Origin: Bacillota bacterium
GTDB taxonomy: Bacteria; Bacillota; Clostridia; Lachnospirales; Lachnospiraceae
Length of the DNA stretch: 64,000 nt
Assembly: GCA_023436225.1 (NCBI GenBank)
Contig: JAEZKA010000105.1
Location: 62,001-126,000 of the forward strand
Direction of reading: 5' to 3'
Shown here: positions 1-7,921 of the stretch, piece by piece
Layout: each line of letters starts with the position of its first letter
How positions within the stretch are numbered: the first letter of the stretch is position 1
The notes under the pieces: generated by a model
Databases searched by the model: none
What the model saw: the letters and a program-made list of their open reading frames with translations, nothing else
Told to the model about the DNA's origin: nothing
Program-made: the position numbers and the translations under genes

Positions 1-356
1 TGCATTTTTTTGTCATCAATAAACAATCCTTTTTTATGTGCTCTGCCGATAAAAATATTATCCGCCACACTTAAGTGTCCACACATATTTAATTCCTGCA
101 TAATGATGCTAATACCCAGTTCATGGGCCTTGCTGACAGAATCGATGATTACTTTTTGCCCTTCGATATAGATTTCTCCTTCATCAGCTCTATGCACACC
201 AGACAGTATTTTCATCAGCGTGGATTTGCCGGCACCATTCTCGCCTACCAAACCCAGCACTTCTCCTTTATTAACATACATGGATACGTGATCCAATGCC
301 TTTACGCCGGGAAAGCATTTACTGATTCCTTCCATGCGGAATAACTCTTCTGCCAT
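1..356 (-). CDS. Sugar ABC transporter ATP-binding protein (RbsA/MglA/XylG-type), partial
   Basis: The N-terminal 118 codons are present and the rest runs off the left edge. The protein begins MAEELFRMEGISKCFPGV and carries a Walker A motif GENGAGKST at about residues 38-46, followed by a Q-loop in MQELNM. This arrangement is typical of the duplicated ATPases that energise ribose, galactose or xylose uptake, and the substrate cannot be told from this piece. The start is ATG at 356, preceded by an AGGAAAGGGG ribosome site. It lies downstream of, and on the same strand as, a sensor kinase and AraC-type response regulator, which suggests (inference) that the pair controls this transporter. Confidence 0.88.
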   Translation of the reverse strand, partial: MAEELFRMEGISKCFPGVKALDHVSMYVNKGEVLGLVGENGAGKSTLMKILSGVHRADEGEIYIEGQKVIIDSVSKAHELGISIIMQELNMCGHLSVADNIFIGRAHKKGLFIDDKKM

Positions 357-380
357 ATTGTTTCCCCCTTTCCTCCTATA

Positions 381-516
381 TCATTTTGTCTTGTTAATCT
401 CTCTTGTCCTTTTCGTCATAAGCTTTTTTGTCTCTTTATGACTTTATTTGTCTTATTGATTACTATGTCTTTATTATATAGTAGAATATGCACAAAATTA
501 ATCGGACATTTTTGTC
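381..516. promoter_or_regulatory. Cluster of TTGTC-type repeats upstream of the sugar ABC gene
   Basis: TTGTC occurs at 386-390, 404-408, 428-432, 448-452 and 512-516, with near copies TCGTC at 413-417 and ATGTC at 465-469. Several are spaced by 17-20 bp, close to two helical turns. A minus-strand TATAAT (473-478) for the ABC gene sits in the cluster and has no good -35, as expected for an activator-dependent promoter. AraC-family regulators commonly bind direct repeats, so these may be sites for the neighbouring response regulator. That is inference, because T-rich DNA could produce some of these by chance. Confidence 0.3.
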
Positions 517-541
517 ATTCATAGGATGATTTTTGTATAAA

Positions 542-580
542 AAAAGCCTGCCCCCCATTTAACTATGAGTACAGACTTTT
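542..580 (-). terminator. Rho-independent terminator after the response regulator
   Basis: The arms AAAAGCCTG (542-550) and CAGACTTTT (572-580) pair in 9 positions with one G-U, and the minus-strand product ends in a run of seven U. It lies 11 bp beyond the response regulator stop and separates that gene from the ABC transporter gene. The downstream transporter therefore probably has its own promoter. Confidence 0.7.
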
Positions 581-590
581 CATTTCTCTT

Positions 591-1421
591 TTACAATTTC
601 TTAAACCATTCCATCCGATACTCAGAAGGACTCACTCCATTCATGCGACGGAACACCCGGGCAAAATAATTAGAATCCGGATATCCAACCTGCACACCCA
701 CATCTTTCACACTTACCTTTGGTTGCCGAAGCAGTTTCTTCGCTTCCTCCATTCGGTATTCAGCCAGATATGCTGTAAAATTCAATCCAAATTGTTGTTT
801 AAACATTTTAGAGAAATATGCATCAGAATAATTTACCGCACGTGCCGCATCCTGCATCGAGATCTCATTCATATAATTCTTTTTAATATATTCTTCAACC
901 ATGGATACCAGTACATTCAGCCTGCTGAGTAAGATTTCCTCCGTTCCTTCGTCAGCTGTCAGGACTTGACTGTACTTTTCCATCAATGACAGATTAGTTT
1001 CCTCGACTTCCTCTCCGGGCTCAGCTTCCTTATACATTTTCTCATATTTATTCGCAAGATGAATCGCCTCATCAACAACGCTGATCAATTCTCGCTCCGA
1101 GTACGGCTTCAGAAGATAATCCATTGCCCGCACCGCAATTGCCTTTTTCGCATATTCAAATTTATCATATGCCGTAAGAAAAATAATACAAAAGCCTTGC
1201 TTTTCCTTGCGCATGATTTCCGCTACCTGGACGCCCTTGATTCCCGGCATTTCAATGTCCAGAATTACAATGTGGATGTCTGTACTACGAAAGATTTGCA
1301 AGGCCTTGTTCCCATTTTCTGCCTCCAACACCTCACACTGCCCTCCAAAATGCTTCTCTAACGTCTTTTTCAATACCATCCGCTCAATTAGTTCATCTTC
1401 TGCGATTAATATTCTTTTCAT
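591..1421 (-). CDS. AraC-family response regulator (YesN-like)
   Basis: This is a 276-residue two-domain regulator. The receiver domain has the acidic pocket E8-D9, the phospho-acceptor D55 in LDIEMPG, T83 and K105. After a linker, two AraC-type helix-turn-helix motifs occupy roughly residues 165-272 (AARAVNYSDAYFSKMFKQ and VGYPDSNYFARVFRR). The start overlaps the stop of the sensor kinase by 4 bp, so the two are translationally coupled and almost certainly a cognate pair. Such YesMN-type systems usually activate an adjacent carbohydrate ABC transporter, here the gene cut by the window edge. Confidence 0.93.
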   Translation of the reverse strand: MKRILIAEDELIERMVLKKTLEKHFGGQCEVLEAENGNKALQIFRSTDIHIVILDIEMPGIKGVQVAEIMRKEKQGFCIIFLTAYDKFEYAKKAIAVRAMDYLLKPYSERELISVVDEAIHLANKYEKMYKEAEPGEEVEETNLSLMEKYSQVLTADEGTEEILLSRLNVLVSMVEEYIKKNYMNEISMQDAARAVNYSDAYFSKMFKQQFGLNFTAYLAEYRMEEAKKLLRQPKVSVKDVGVQVGYPDSNYFARVFRRMNGVSPSEYRMEWFKKL

Positions 1422-2917
1422 ACATTACTCCACCAAGCCTTCCTATGGCCAAAAACCATGGTCACTGTGGTTCCCTCGCCTTCCCTGCTGTCAATTCTAA
1501 CTTCTCCTTGTTCATAGTATGCCTTGAGCCTTTTGTTTATATTCCCAAGTCCAATTCCCAGTCCTCTCCCGTTATGACTTCCGGCATTGCGAATCTGTTG
1601 CAGTTTTTCCTCGTTGATTCCTACCCCATCATCTGCCACCATAATTTGCAGGATTTCACCTTCCTTCTGAATTCTTATCTCAATATGCCCACCATCTTCC
1701 TTATCGGTTATTCCGTGAATCACTGCATTTTCTACCAAAGGCTGAAGTAGAAATACCGGCACCTCAACCTCATCTGCCCGAATCTGACAATCAATCGTAC
1801 ATCGAATTCTGTCACCGAACCGTTTTTTTTGAATATACATGTAATCCTCCACTATTTTAAGCTCCTGGTTCAGTGGGGCAAAGGCTTCTTTAGTACGAAG
1901 GCTGTAGCGTAGAAGGTTACTTAGGGCCACCAGCATTTCCTCCGTGATAGGTGCTTCCTCCATCTGGGCCATTCTGGTAATCATATTCAATGTGTTGAAT
2001 AGAAAATGCGGATTTAGCTGGCTTTTGACCAACTGCAGCTGTGCAAAAGAAAACTGCCGTTCCAGATTCGCCTTTTCCAGCTCCTTTTGATGTAGTTGTT
2101 CTTCAATCACCCGCTTTTCTTCCATGGTAAGCACGTAATTGCGCATCGCATGCTTCATTTTATTAAAAGAAGAAACAAGTAGGCCAATTTCATCCTTACC
2201 CTTCCAGGACACATCCGGTATAGAAAAATTATTATTTTCAATTCCGGAAGCCACTAAAACCAATTCAAGAACAATTCGTATGATACTGTTAATCATCGTA
2301 TGAAGGAGAACAAAAAGAATACCAAGAGACAGAAAGCTGATTAAAGTCAGAATGTATGACTTCTGACCAAGTAATTGAACCTTCACCTCATAGTAGTTAT
2401 TCCCTTCTTCCAGAACCACCTTTGTGAGCCTGTTGGCATAGGTCTTCAGATAATCTTGCATTCGATACGTTTTATATAGGTCCGATATATATCCCTTTCC
2501 ACTTCCTTTCAAAGCTATTGTTTTATCTCTCTGTTTCTGATATTCTTCATAGCTGTTGCGGATATTCCATGTGATTGCATATCGCTCTTCACCAATCTTT
2601 CTATAGTCATAAGACAGCGCATCCTTATTTTTTATCGTTTCCCTGCTGGCAGCCAGAAATATCTCCTCATTTTCCGTCGTCCAGTCATGAACCATATTTT
2701 TAAAAGCCTCTGTTTCCGTATCAAGTGACTCCATGAACTTATAACTGGACAAATCATCATCCGCCAACTGCCTTATATCACCAATAAAAGCATGGCTCAC
2801 ATTAATGTTCAACAGAATTGCAACCGCCATAAACAGCGTTATGCCTATCATTAGCACATATAATTTCTTCTTTATAGAAAGCTCATACCAGCCCTCCAGC
2901 AATCCTCTCTTTATCAT
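1418..2917 (-). CDS. Sensor histidine kinase (YesM-like)
   Basis: A membrane sensor kinase of about 499 residues. Transmembrane segments lie near residues 21-42 and 192-215 and enclose an extracytoplasmic domain of about 150 residues with no recognisable sugar-binding fold. A HAMP-like linker follows, then the HisKA-type motif QLNPHFLFNTLN with its phosphorylatable His near residue 305. The ATPase boxes are PLVENAVIHG, DDGVGI and GLGNINKRL. An in-frame TTG at 2923 is only 4 nt from the AGAGGAA ribosome site, while ATG at 2917 is 10 nt away, so I prefer 2917. Confidence 0.92.
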   Translation of the reverse strand: MIKRGLLEGWYELSIKKKLYVLMIGITLFMAVAILLNINVSHAFIGDIRQLADDDLSSYKFMESLDTETEAFKNMVHDWTTENEEIFLAASRETIKNKDALSYDYRKIGEERYAITWNIRNSYEEYQKQRDKTIALKGSGKGYISDLYKTYRMQDYLKTYANRLTKVVLEEGNNYYEVKVQLLGQKSYILTLISFLSLGILFVLLHTMINSIIRIVLELVLVASGIENNNFSIPDVSWKGKDEIGLLVSSFNKMKHAMRNYVLTMEEKRVIEEQLHQKELEKANLERQFSFAQLQLVKSQLNPHFLFNTLNMITRMAQMEEAPITEEMLVALSNLLRYSLRTKEAFAPLNQELKIVEDYMYIQKKRFGDRIRCTIDCQIRADEVEVPVFLLQPLVENAVIHGITDKEDGGHIEIRIQKEGEILQIMVADDGVGINEEKLQQIRNAGSHNGRGLGIGLGNINKRLKAYYEQGEVRIDSREGEGTTVTMVFGHRKAWWSNV

Positions 2918-2985
2918 ATACAAAACATTCCTCTTTTATTTCATCCTCAACATAGCAAACTACCGGCATAATACTAAGAAAAGAA

Positions 2986-3136
2986 GCGATTACACCATAG
3001 CAGATTATTCAAAAGATATCGTAATGCTCCTTTAGCCTTTCCAGAAATAGCAAATATTATTTATGAAGCTGGCAATATAAACAGGTTACACTACATCCAA
3101 CTACCCAGTAAAAAGTGTTACAAAAGCTAAGCTCTA
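2986..3136 (+). other. Short unassigned open stretch, possible gene remnant
   Basis: A plus-strand frame stays open for about 50 codons and ends at the TAA near 3136. It contains NAPLAFPEIANIIYEAG and LHYIQLPSKK, which reads more like a real protein than random translation. It has no convincing ribosome site or family match that I can name. It sits beside a decayed retroelement, so it may be debris. Confidence is low. Confidence 0.15.
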
Positions 3137-3300
3137 TTCCATTATACATCAAAATAATTCAGATATATATTGGATAACAATGGAGAAATAACTCCTCCCT
3201 GCGGCGCTCCCAGTGTACTTTCACTATACTGTCCGTTCTCCTTAAAAAGGCTGCAAAGAATTAATTACCTGGATAATTGAATTCCTACCATTCTAATACA
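3137..3300 (-). pseudogene. Group II intron reverse transcriptase/maturase fossil
   Basis: A minus-strand frame encodes ENGQYSESTLGAPQGG followed directly by VISPLLSNIYLNYFDV and then TAA. This is the highly conserved RT region of LtrA-type group II intron proteins, normally G(T/A)PQGGxxSPLLxNIYL. Only about 45 residues survive. A stop (TAA) lies 17 codons before the motif and another follows FDV, where the catalytic YADD box should come about 20-30 residues later. No intact intron RNA domain V was recognised nearby, so this is a dead fragment. Confidence 0.8.
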
Positions 3301-3338
3301 TTATTAGCTTTTTGAACCTGACAATTTTAAACATGAAA

Positions 3339-3409
3339 AAGGACCCATGTGCTGTTACTTTTCGAATGATTTGCTCCAATCGTTCTTAATATAACAGTTC
3401 TGGGTCCTT
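3339..3409. repeat. Long imperfect hairpin in the 2.9-3.6 kb gene gap
   Basis: An outer stem joins AAGGACCCATGTGCTGTTA (3339-3357) with TAACAGTTCTGGGTCCTT (3392-3409). A second stem, GAATGATT with AATCGTTC, closes a TGCTCC loop (3364-3385). On the minus strand the element follows the uxaA stop by about 170 bp. T-rich flanks occur on both sides, so it could act as a bidirectional terminator. It could also be a structured end left by a mobile element. Confidence 0.45.
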
Positions 3410-3423
3410 AATTTATTTACTTA

Positions 3424-3576
3424 AAGATTATCAAAATTCTGCTGAATATACTCTCTCGCAGCCACTGCACAATTGGGTTTACTGTCTCTAAGGTATGTGA
3501 ATAAAGGTTTCTTCTCCTTAATAAACTGTGATATCCTTTGATAATTAAGTTCACCAAGCCATGCTGTCAGGGTTAC
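3424..3576 (-). pseudogene. Possible 3' gene fragment directly after uxaA
   Basis: The frame of uxaA continues past its TAA for about 50 codons to a TAA near 3424, encoding WLGELNYQRISQF and YLRDSKPNCAVAAREY among other residues. The composition is protein-like, but no start or ribosome site was found and I do not recognise the family. It may be the end of a gene truncated when the neighbouring retroelement debris arrived, or an eroded C-terminal extension. Confidence 0.25.
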
Positions 3577-5082
3577 TTATAAAGTGACACCTTGTTTAAA
3601 GATAGCTAGATCATGATAACCGTTTTCTTCGCTTTTAACTTTCTTCCCAGAGGCAACATCTAACACGAAACGGTATAATTCGTGAGATAATTCCGGAAGG
3701 GTGATGCCGGATAATAGCTTACCTGCATCAAAGTCAATCCAGTCCTTTTTCTTCACGGCCAATGAACTATTGCTGGAGATCTTTATCGTTGGTACCGGCG
3801 CTCCAAAAGGAGTACCTCTACCTGTTGTAAATAGTATGATATGTGCTCCGGATGCAGCTAGCGCTGTAGATGCCACAAGATCATTTCCCGGTGAACTTAG
3901 TAGTAGTAACCCCTTTTTGTCCACCTGTTCACCGTATTGGAATACACCTCTTACCAAGGAGCTACCTGATTTTTGGGTACAGCCCAAAGATTTGTCCTCT
4001 AAGGATGTGATACCACCCTTCTTATTTCCTGGTGAAGGGTTCTCATATACCGGTTGATTGTGTTCCATATAGTACTTTTTAAAATCATTGATAAGATTGA
4101 CTGTCTGCTCAAAAACTTCTTCGTTCACACAACGATTCATTAAAATTGTTTCTGCTCCAAACATCTCTGGAACCTCTGTTAATATGGAAGTTCCTCCCAC
4201 ATTAATCAATAGGTCTGAAAAGGCACCAACCAAAGGATTTGCAGTGATTCCGGACAGACCATCTGAACCTCCACATTTTAATCCAATAATCAATTCTCCT
4301 GCAGAAATCTTCTCTCTTTGGAATCCTTGTGCATAGCGAGCTAATTCTTCTAATAGCTTAAGTCCTTCTTCAATCTCGTCTTCACAGTCCTGACAATTAA
4401 GGAATTTAACCCTGTCTGCCTCATATTCTCCCAGCTGTTGCTTCATTCCATCGATATGATTGTTTTCACAACCAAGACCAAGAACTAATACTCCTGCAGC
4501 ATTGGGATGTTGTATTAAACCTGACAAAATCTTTTGGGTATTGATATGATCATCACCCAACTGGGAACATCCATAGGGATGGGCAAATGCAATTACCTCA
4601 TCTACAAGATCTGAATACAACTCTTTACTTTTCTTCTCTAATAACCTTGCTATATCATTGACACAGCCTACCGTAGGTATAATGAATATTTCGTTCCTTA
4701 TACCAACCTTTCCATTGTTTCTTCGATATCCATAAAAGAATAATTCTTCTTCTGTTAAATTCACCTGAGGTCTTGTCTCTTCATCGGTCTCCTGTATCGG
4801 TTGATAACTATATTCTAGCAGTTCACCCAATCCAGTCTTGACATTGTGAGTATGAATCCATTCTCCCTGCTTGACCTTTTGTATGATATGTCCTATGGAA
4901 TAACCGTATTTTATGACTTCGTCACCCGGCATGAGATCTACAAGAGCAAATTTATGTCCTGCCGGTACTTCCTCTCTTATGATAATCACTTCGTCATTAA
5001 TACCTATCTCCTGATTTACTGATAGATTTTCAAGGGCTACAGCCACATTATCTCTCTCATGTATCTTTATAAATGTCTGCAT
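3577..5082 (-). CDS. uxaA: Altronate dehydratase
   Basis: This 501-residue enzyme dehydrates D-altronate to 2-keto-3-deoxygluconate in galacturonate breakdown. Residues 5-90 form the N-terminal SAF-type domain. The larger UxaA domain follows with conserved stretches GVRNEIFIIPTVGCVN, AFAHPYGCSQLGDD, LGLGCENN and GLKCGGSDGLSGITANP, and the Cys and His residues in these are the likely metal ligands. The length matches the family. The start ATG follows AGGAGG. It is 26 bp downstream of uxaB and probably cotranscribed with it. Confidence 0.95.
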   Translation of the reverse strand: MQTFIKIHERDNVAVALENLSVNQEIGINDEVIIIREEVPAGHKFALVDLMPGDEVIKYGYSIGHIIQKVKQGEWIHTHNVKTGLGELLEYSYQPIQETDEETRPQVNLTEEELFFYGYRRNNGKVGIRNEIFIIPTVGCVNDIARLLEKKSKELYSDLVDEVIAFAHPYGCSQLGDDHINTQKILSGLIQHPNAAGVLVLGLGCENNHIDGMKQQLGEYEADRVKFLNCQDCEDEIEEGLKLLEELARYAQGFQREKISAGELIIGLKCGGSDGLSGITANPLVGAFSDLLINVGGTSILTEVPEMFGAETILMNRCVNEEVFEQTVNLINDFKKYYMEHNQPVYENPSPGNKKGGITSLEDKSLGCTQKSGSSLVRGVFQYGEQVDKKGLLLLSSPGNDLVASTALAASGAHIILFTTGRGTPFGAPVPTIKISSNSSLAVKKKDWIDFDAGKLLSGITLPELSHELYRFVLDVASGKKVKSEENGYHDLAIFKQGVTL

Positions 5083-5108
5083 TTCGACCTCCTTTCTAGA
5101 AATACCTG

Positions 5109-6563
5109 TTATAGCTTTCTTATTGCTTCCCTAATACCTGATTTTCTGATCTCTGTTAGATAAGATGCAACTGCATCCGTTAATCCCGGAATGTTGTTTA
5201 AATCTTGATTCCACCAGGAATTTGACAAGAATTTATTTACCAATGGCAATTCTTCTTCCCCAGAATGCTCTAAGAAGAACTCCAGCACATCCTTATCATC
5301 CATAATCAGATATTCCTGACCATCTCTTTGTCCTACTAATGCTCCATTTCTAAGCTCTTTTCCATGATAGAAAGCGATTAGAGCTGCCAAAGAGAATGTA
5401 AGTCGATTTGGTAATTTGTTAAATTTATTATAATAATCCAGCAAACTAGGTAAACATCTTGCTTTCCATTTCGATACAGAATTCAATGAAATCGAAAGGA
5501 GTGCATGTTTGATGAAAGGATTTTGAAAACGATCAGTAACTTTGTCTGCAAAAGATAATAAATCTTCTTTAGGCAGATTCAAGGTTGGTATAATCTCATC
5601 ATAGATCGTCTTCGTCATGAAGCTATGTATATCCTCATCCTCCATAGATTCTTTTACAAAATCATTGCCTGCGAGATAGGATGCTAATGCAAAAGAAGTA
5701 TGTGCTCCATTCAGTATTCTAACTTTTCTTTGCTTATAGGGCTTTTGATTATCTGTAAATATAACAGGAAGCCCGGCTTTTGTTAGAGCTAGCTCATGCT
5801 CTATCTCTTTATCACTCTCGATTACCCAAAGGGCAAAGGGTTCACCTGTTACAATTAAATTGTCTACATATCCAAAATCCTGCCAAAGCTTCTCTGCTTC
5901 ATCCTTTGGAAAGCCTGTAACTATTCTATCAACTAAGGTACTACAAAATACACAAGCCTCATTTAACCAGCCAATAAAATCTGCTTCCAAGTTCCACTTT
6001 TTTGATAATTTTAGAACAATCTCCTTCAGATGGATACCATTATCATCAATCAATTCCACCGGCAGAATGATCAAGCCCTTGTTCCTGTCAGCGGAAAAAT
6101 GTAGATATCTTTCATGAAGTAACTTTGTCAGTTTACCCGGGTAGCTTCTTGGAGGACACATATCATAGGTATCTTTATCATCATAGACAATGCCGGCTTC
6201 CGTAGTGTTCGATACTACAAAGCGTAGCTCCTCTTCCTTTGCCAAATCTGCATATCGTGTATACTCCTGATAAGCATCCACCACATCTCTTACACTGGTA
6301 ACAACATGATTCGTGACTTGCTCGGCTCCATTTTCTAAGCCTCTTAAGGATACGGTATACAAGCAATCTTGTTGCTTAAAAAAATCCAGATTACCAAATT
6401 CAATCGGTTTGATGAGGACTATTCCTCCGTTAAACACGCCTTTTTTGTTCGCTATATCCAACATGTAGTCAACAAATCCTCGCAGGAAATTGCCCTCACC
6501 ATATTGGATTACTTTAATAGGTCTGTCGTCTCTTATTATCTTACTCTCATTTAAAGTATCCAT
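5109..6563 (-). CDS. uxaB: Tagaturonate reductase (altronate oxidoreductase)
   Basis: An NAD-dependent reductase of about 484 residues that converts tagaturonate to altronate. It belongs to the long-chain mannitol dehydrogenase family. The N-terminal Rossmann region contains GEGNFLRGFVDYML, and the catalytic-domain signature RKVRILNGAHTS includes the Lys-Asn-His pattern of the family. I chose ATG at 6563 with AAAGGTG upstream over a GTG nine bases earlier. It is first in the uxaB-uxaA operon and divergent from the LacI regulator. Confidence 0.93.
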   Translation of the reverse strand: MDTLNESKIIRDDRPIKVIQYGEGNFLRGFVDYMLDIANKKGVFNGGIVLIKPIEFGNLDFFKQQDCLYTVSLRGLENGAEQVTNHVVTSVRDVVDAYQEYTRYADLAKEEELRFVVSNTTEAGIVYDDKDTYDMCPPRSYPGKLTKLLHERYLHFSADRNKGLIILPVELIDDNGIHLKEIVLKLSKKWNLEADFIGWLNEACVFCSTLVDRIVTGFPKDEAEKLWQDFGYVDNLIVTGEPFALWVIESDKEIEHELALTKAGLPVIFTDNQKPYKQRKVRILNGAHTSFALASYLAGNDFVKESMEDEDIHSFMTKTIYDEIIPTLNLPKEDLLSFADKVTDRFQNPFIKHALLSISLNSVSKWKARCLPSLLDYYNKFNKLPNRLTFSLAALIAFYHGKELRNGALVGQRDGQEYLIMDDKDVLEFFLEHSGEEELPLVNKFLSNSWWNQDLNNIPGLTDAVASYLTEIRKSGIREAIRKL

Positions 6564-6611
6564 CGTACACACCTTTCTTACTTTGAATTTTCTGTAAGTA
6601 CTTTCATTTGC

Positions 6612-6640
6612 ATTATAACGTGTACATTACGATTAGTCAA
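6612..6640 (-). promoter_or_regulatory. SigA-type promoter of uxaBA with a dyad in the spacer
   Basis: On the minus strand TTGACT (6635-6640) and TATAAT (6612-6617) are separated by exactly 17 bp. The spacer contains CGTGTACATTACG (6619-6631), an imperfect dyad centred on TGTACA. A repressor bound there would block RNA polymerase directly. Confidence 0.75.
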
Positions 6641-6753
6641 CACAAATTTGTCAAGTTTTTAGTTTATTAGCCATATTATATTAATCTTTTTGTAATTTTT
6701 GCTATTTTTAAAATAAGTCTTGATATTATTTACATTATATCATATAATTCAAA

Positions 6754-6808
6754 ATGTAAGTATTTACATATCCCATTTCAGAAATTTTATTATATATGTA
6801 CTATACAT
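6754..6808. promoter_or_regulatory. Two TGTA/TACA palindromes in the uxaB-lacI divergent region
   Basis: ATGTAA-GTAT-TTACAT (6754-6769) and ATGTA-CTA-TACAT (6796-6808) are perfect palindromes upstream of the LacI-family gene. With the TGTACA dyad inside the uxaB promoter they make three related sites in about 190 bp. They are plausible operators for the divergently encoded LacI-type regulator. The roughly 315-bp region is otherwise very A+T rich and holds no gene. Confidence 0.5.
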
Positions 6809-6878
6809 TTATTTAATTTACACTAGTTCATGTGAATCTATAGTAAATAAACAGCATAAAGCTAAGAGGCATTATTAA

Positions 6879-7883
6879 ATGAATATATATGATATTTCAG
6901 AGAAGGCAGGAGTATCCATCGCTACCGTGTCAAGGGTAATCAATGGGAATTCCTATGTCAGTGAAAAAACCAAGAAAAAAGTTCTAGAAGTGATTGAAGA
7001 GTGTGGTTATACCCCTAACGCCTTTGCCCGCGGATTGGGGCTTAATACCATGAAGACCGTGGGAATTATGTGTGCAGACTCTTCTGATCCATATATCGCA
7101 AGCGCTATTTTCTACATTGAACAAGAGCTTCGCCGTAATAATTATGATGCTATCTTATGTTGTACCGGTTTTGAGTTGGAAGACAAAGAGAAATACATCA
7201 ACTTACTTCTCTCTAAAAGAACTGATGCAATTATACTCGTTGGTTCTAATTTCGTTGAAGCTGATGACAGTAAAAATAATTATATCAAGGAAGCTTCAAA
7301 ATCAGTTCCTATCATGATCATAAATGGTACCTTGGGTGGTGAAAACATCTACTGCACCTTGTGCGATGACTATTATGTCGTTTACGAAGCTACGAGGGCC
7401 TTACAAAGCAGCGGTTGCAAGAATATCCTCTACCTATATAATGCAAAGTCATACAGTGGTAACAAGAAATTATTCGGATATCTTGCGGCAATTGAGGCTG
7501 ATTCAGAATCAAAGAAGCAAGAGGAGCTCATACAATATATTCAAGGAAATATTGTTGATGTTAAAAACCATTTAACTGCATTATATAAGAAAGGGCTTAC
7601 ATTTGATGCTATCGTGACTGCGGATGACAGCTTAGCCATATGCGCTTTAAAGTTTGCTAAGGAGAACAGGCTGGCGGTTCCCGAGCAGTTATCGATTATT
7701 GGTTATAACAACTCTATCCTTTCACAATGCAGTGATCCGGAATTAAGCTCCATTGATAATAAGTTAGAATCATTATGCAGTAATAGCATAGCTACCTTGA
7801 TGGGCGTATTTAAAGGACAGGAGGTTCCACTTAAAACAGTATTTTCCGCAGAGATCATAAAACGAGGCACTACTCGTTTCTGA
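6879..7883 (+). CDS. LacI-family transcriptional regulator of uronate genes
   Basis: A 334-residue regulator. The N-terminal helix-turn-helix reads MNIYDISEKAGVSIATVSRV and is followed by the hinge helix region PNAFARGLGL. From about residue 60 it has the periplasmic-binding-protein-like effector fold. An AGAGG ribosome site precedes the ATG by about 9 nt. It is divergent from uxaBA and 38 bp upstream of uxaC on the same strand, so it probably senses a uronate intermediate and controls both directions. The effector is inferred, not seen. Confidence 0.9.
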   Translation: MNIYDISEKAGVSIATVSRVINGNSYVSEKTKKKVLEVIEECGYTPNAFARGLGLNTMKTVGIMCADSSDPYIASAIFYIEQELRRNNYDAILCCTGFELEDKEKYINLLLSKRTDAIILVGSNFVEADDSKNNYIKEASKSVPIMIINGTLGGENIYCTLCDDYYVVYEATRALQSSGCKNILYLYNAKSYSGNKKLFGYLAAIEADSESKKQEELIQYIQGNIVDVKNHLTALYKKGLTFDAIVTADDSLAICALKFAKENRLAVPEQLSIIGYNNSILSQCSDPELSSIDNKLESLCSNSIATLMGVFKGQEVPLKTVFSAEIIKRGTTRF

Positions 7884-7921
7884 TATAATATTTTGCCGCA
7901 TAGCGGCGGGAAGGAGATTTT

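Noticed and set aside
46..53. GCCGATAA resembling a sigma-28 -10 element on the plus strand
   Set aside because: It lies inside the ABC ATPase coding sequence on the opposite strand, and no TAAA box occurs at about 15 bp.
123..344. Plus-strand frame at the left edge
   Set aside because: It is the antisense shadow of the ABC ATPase, which has a clear Walker A motif.
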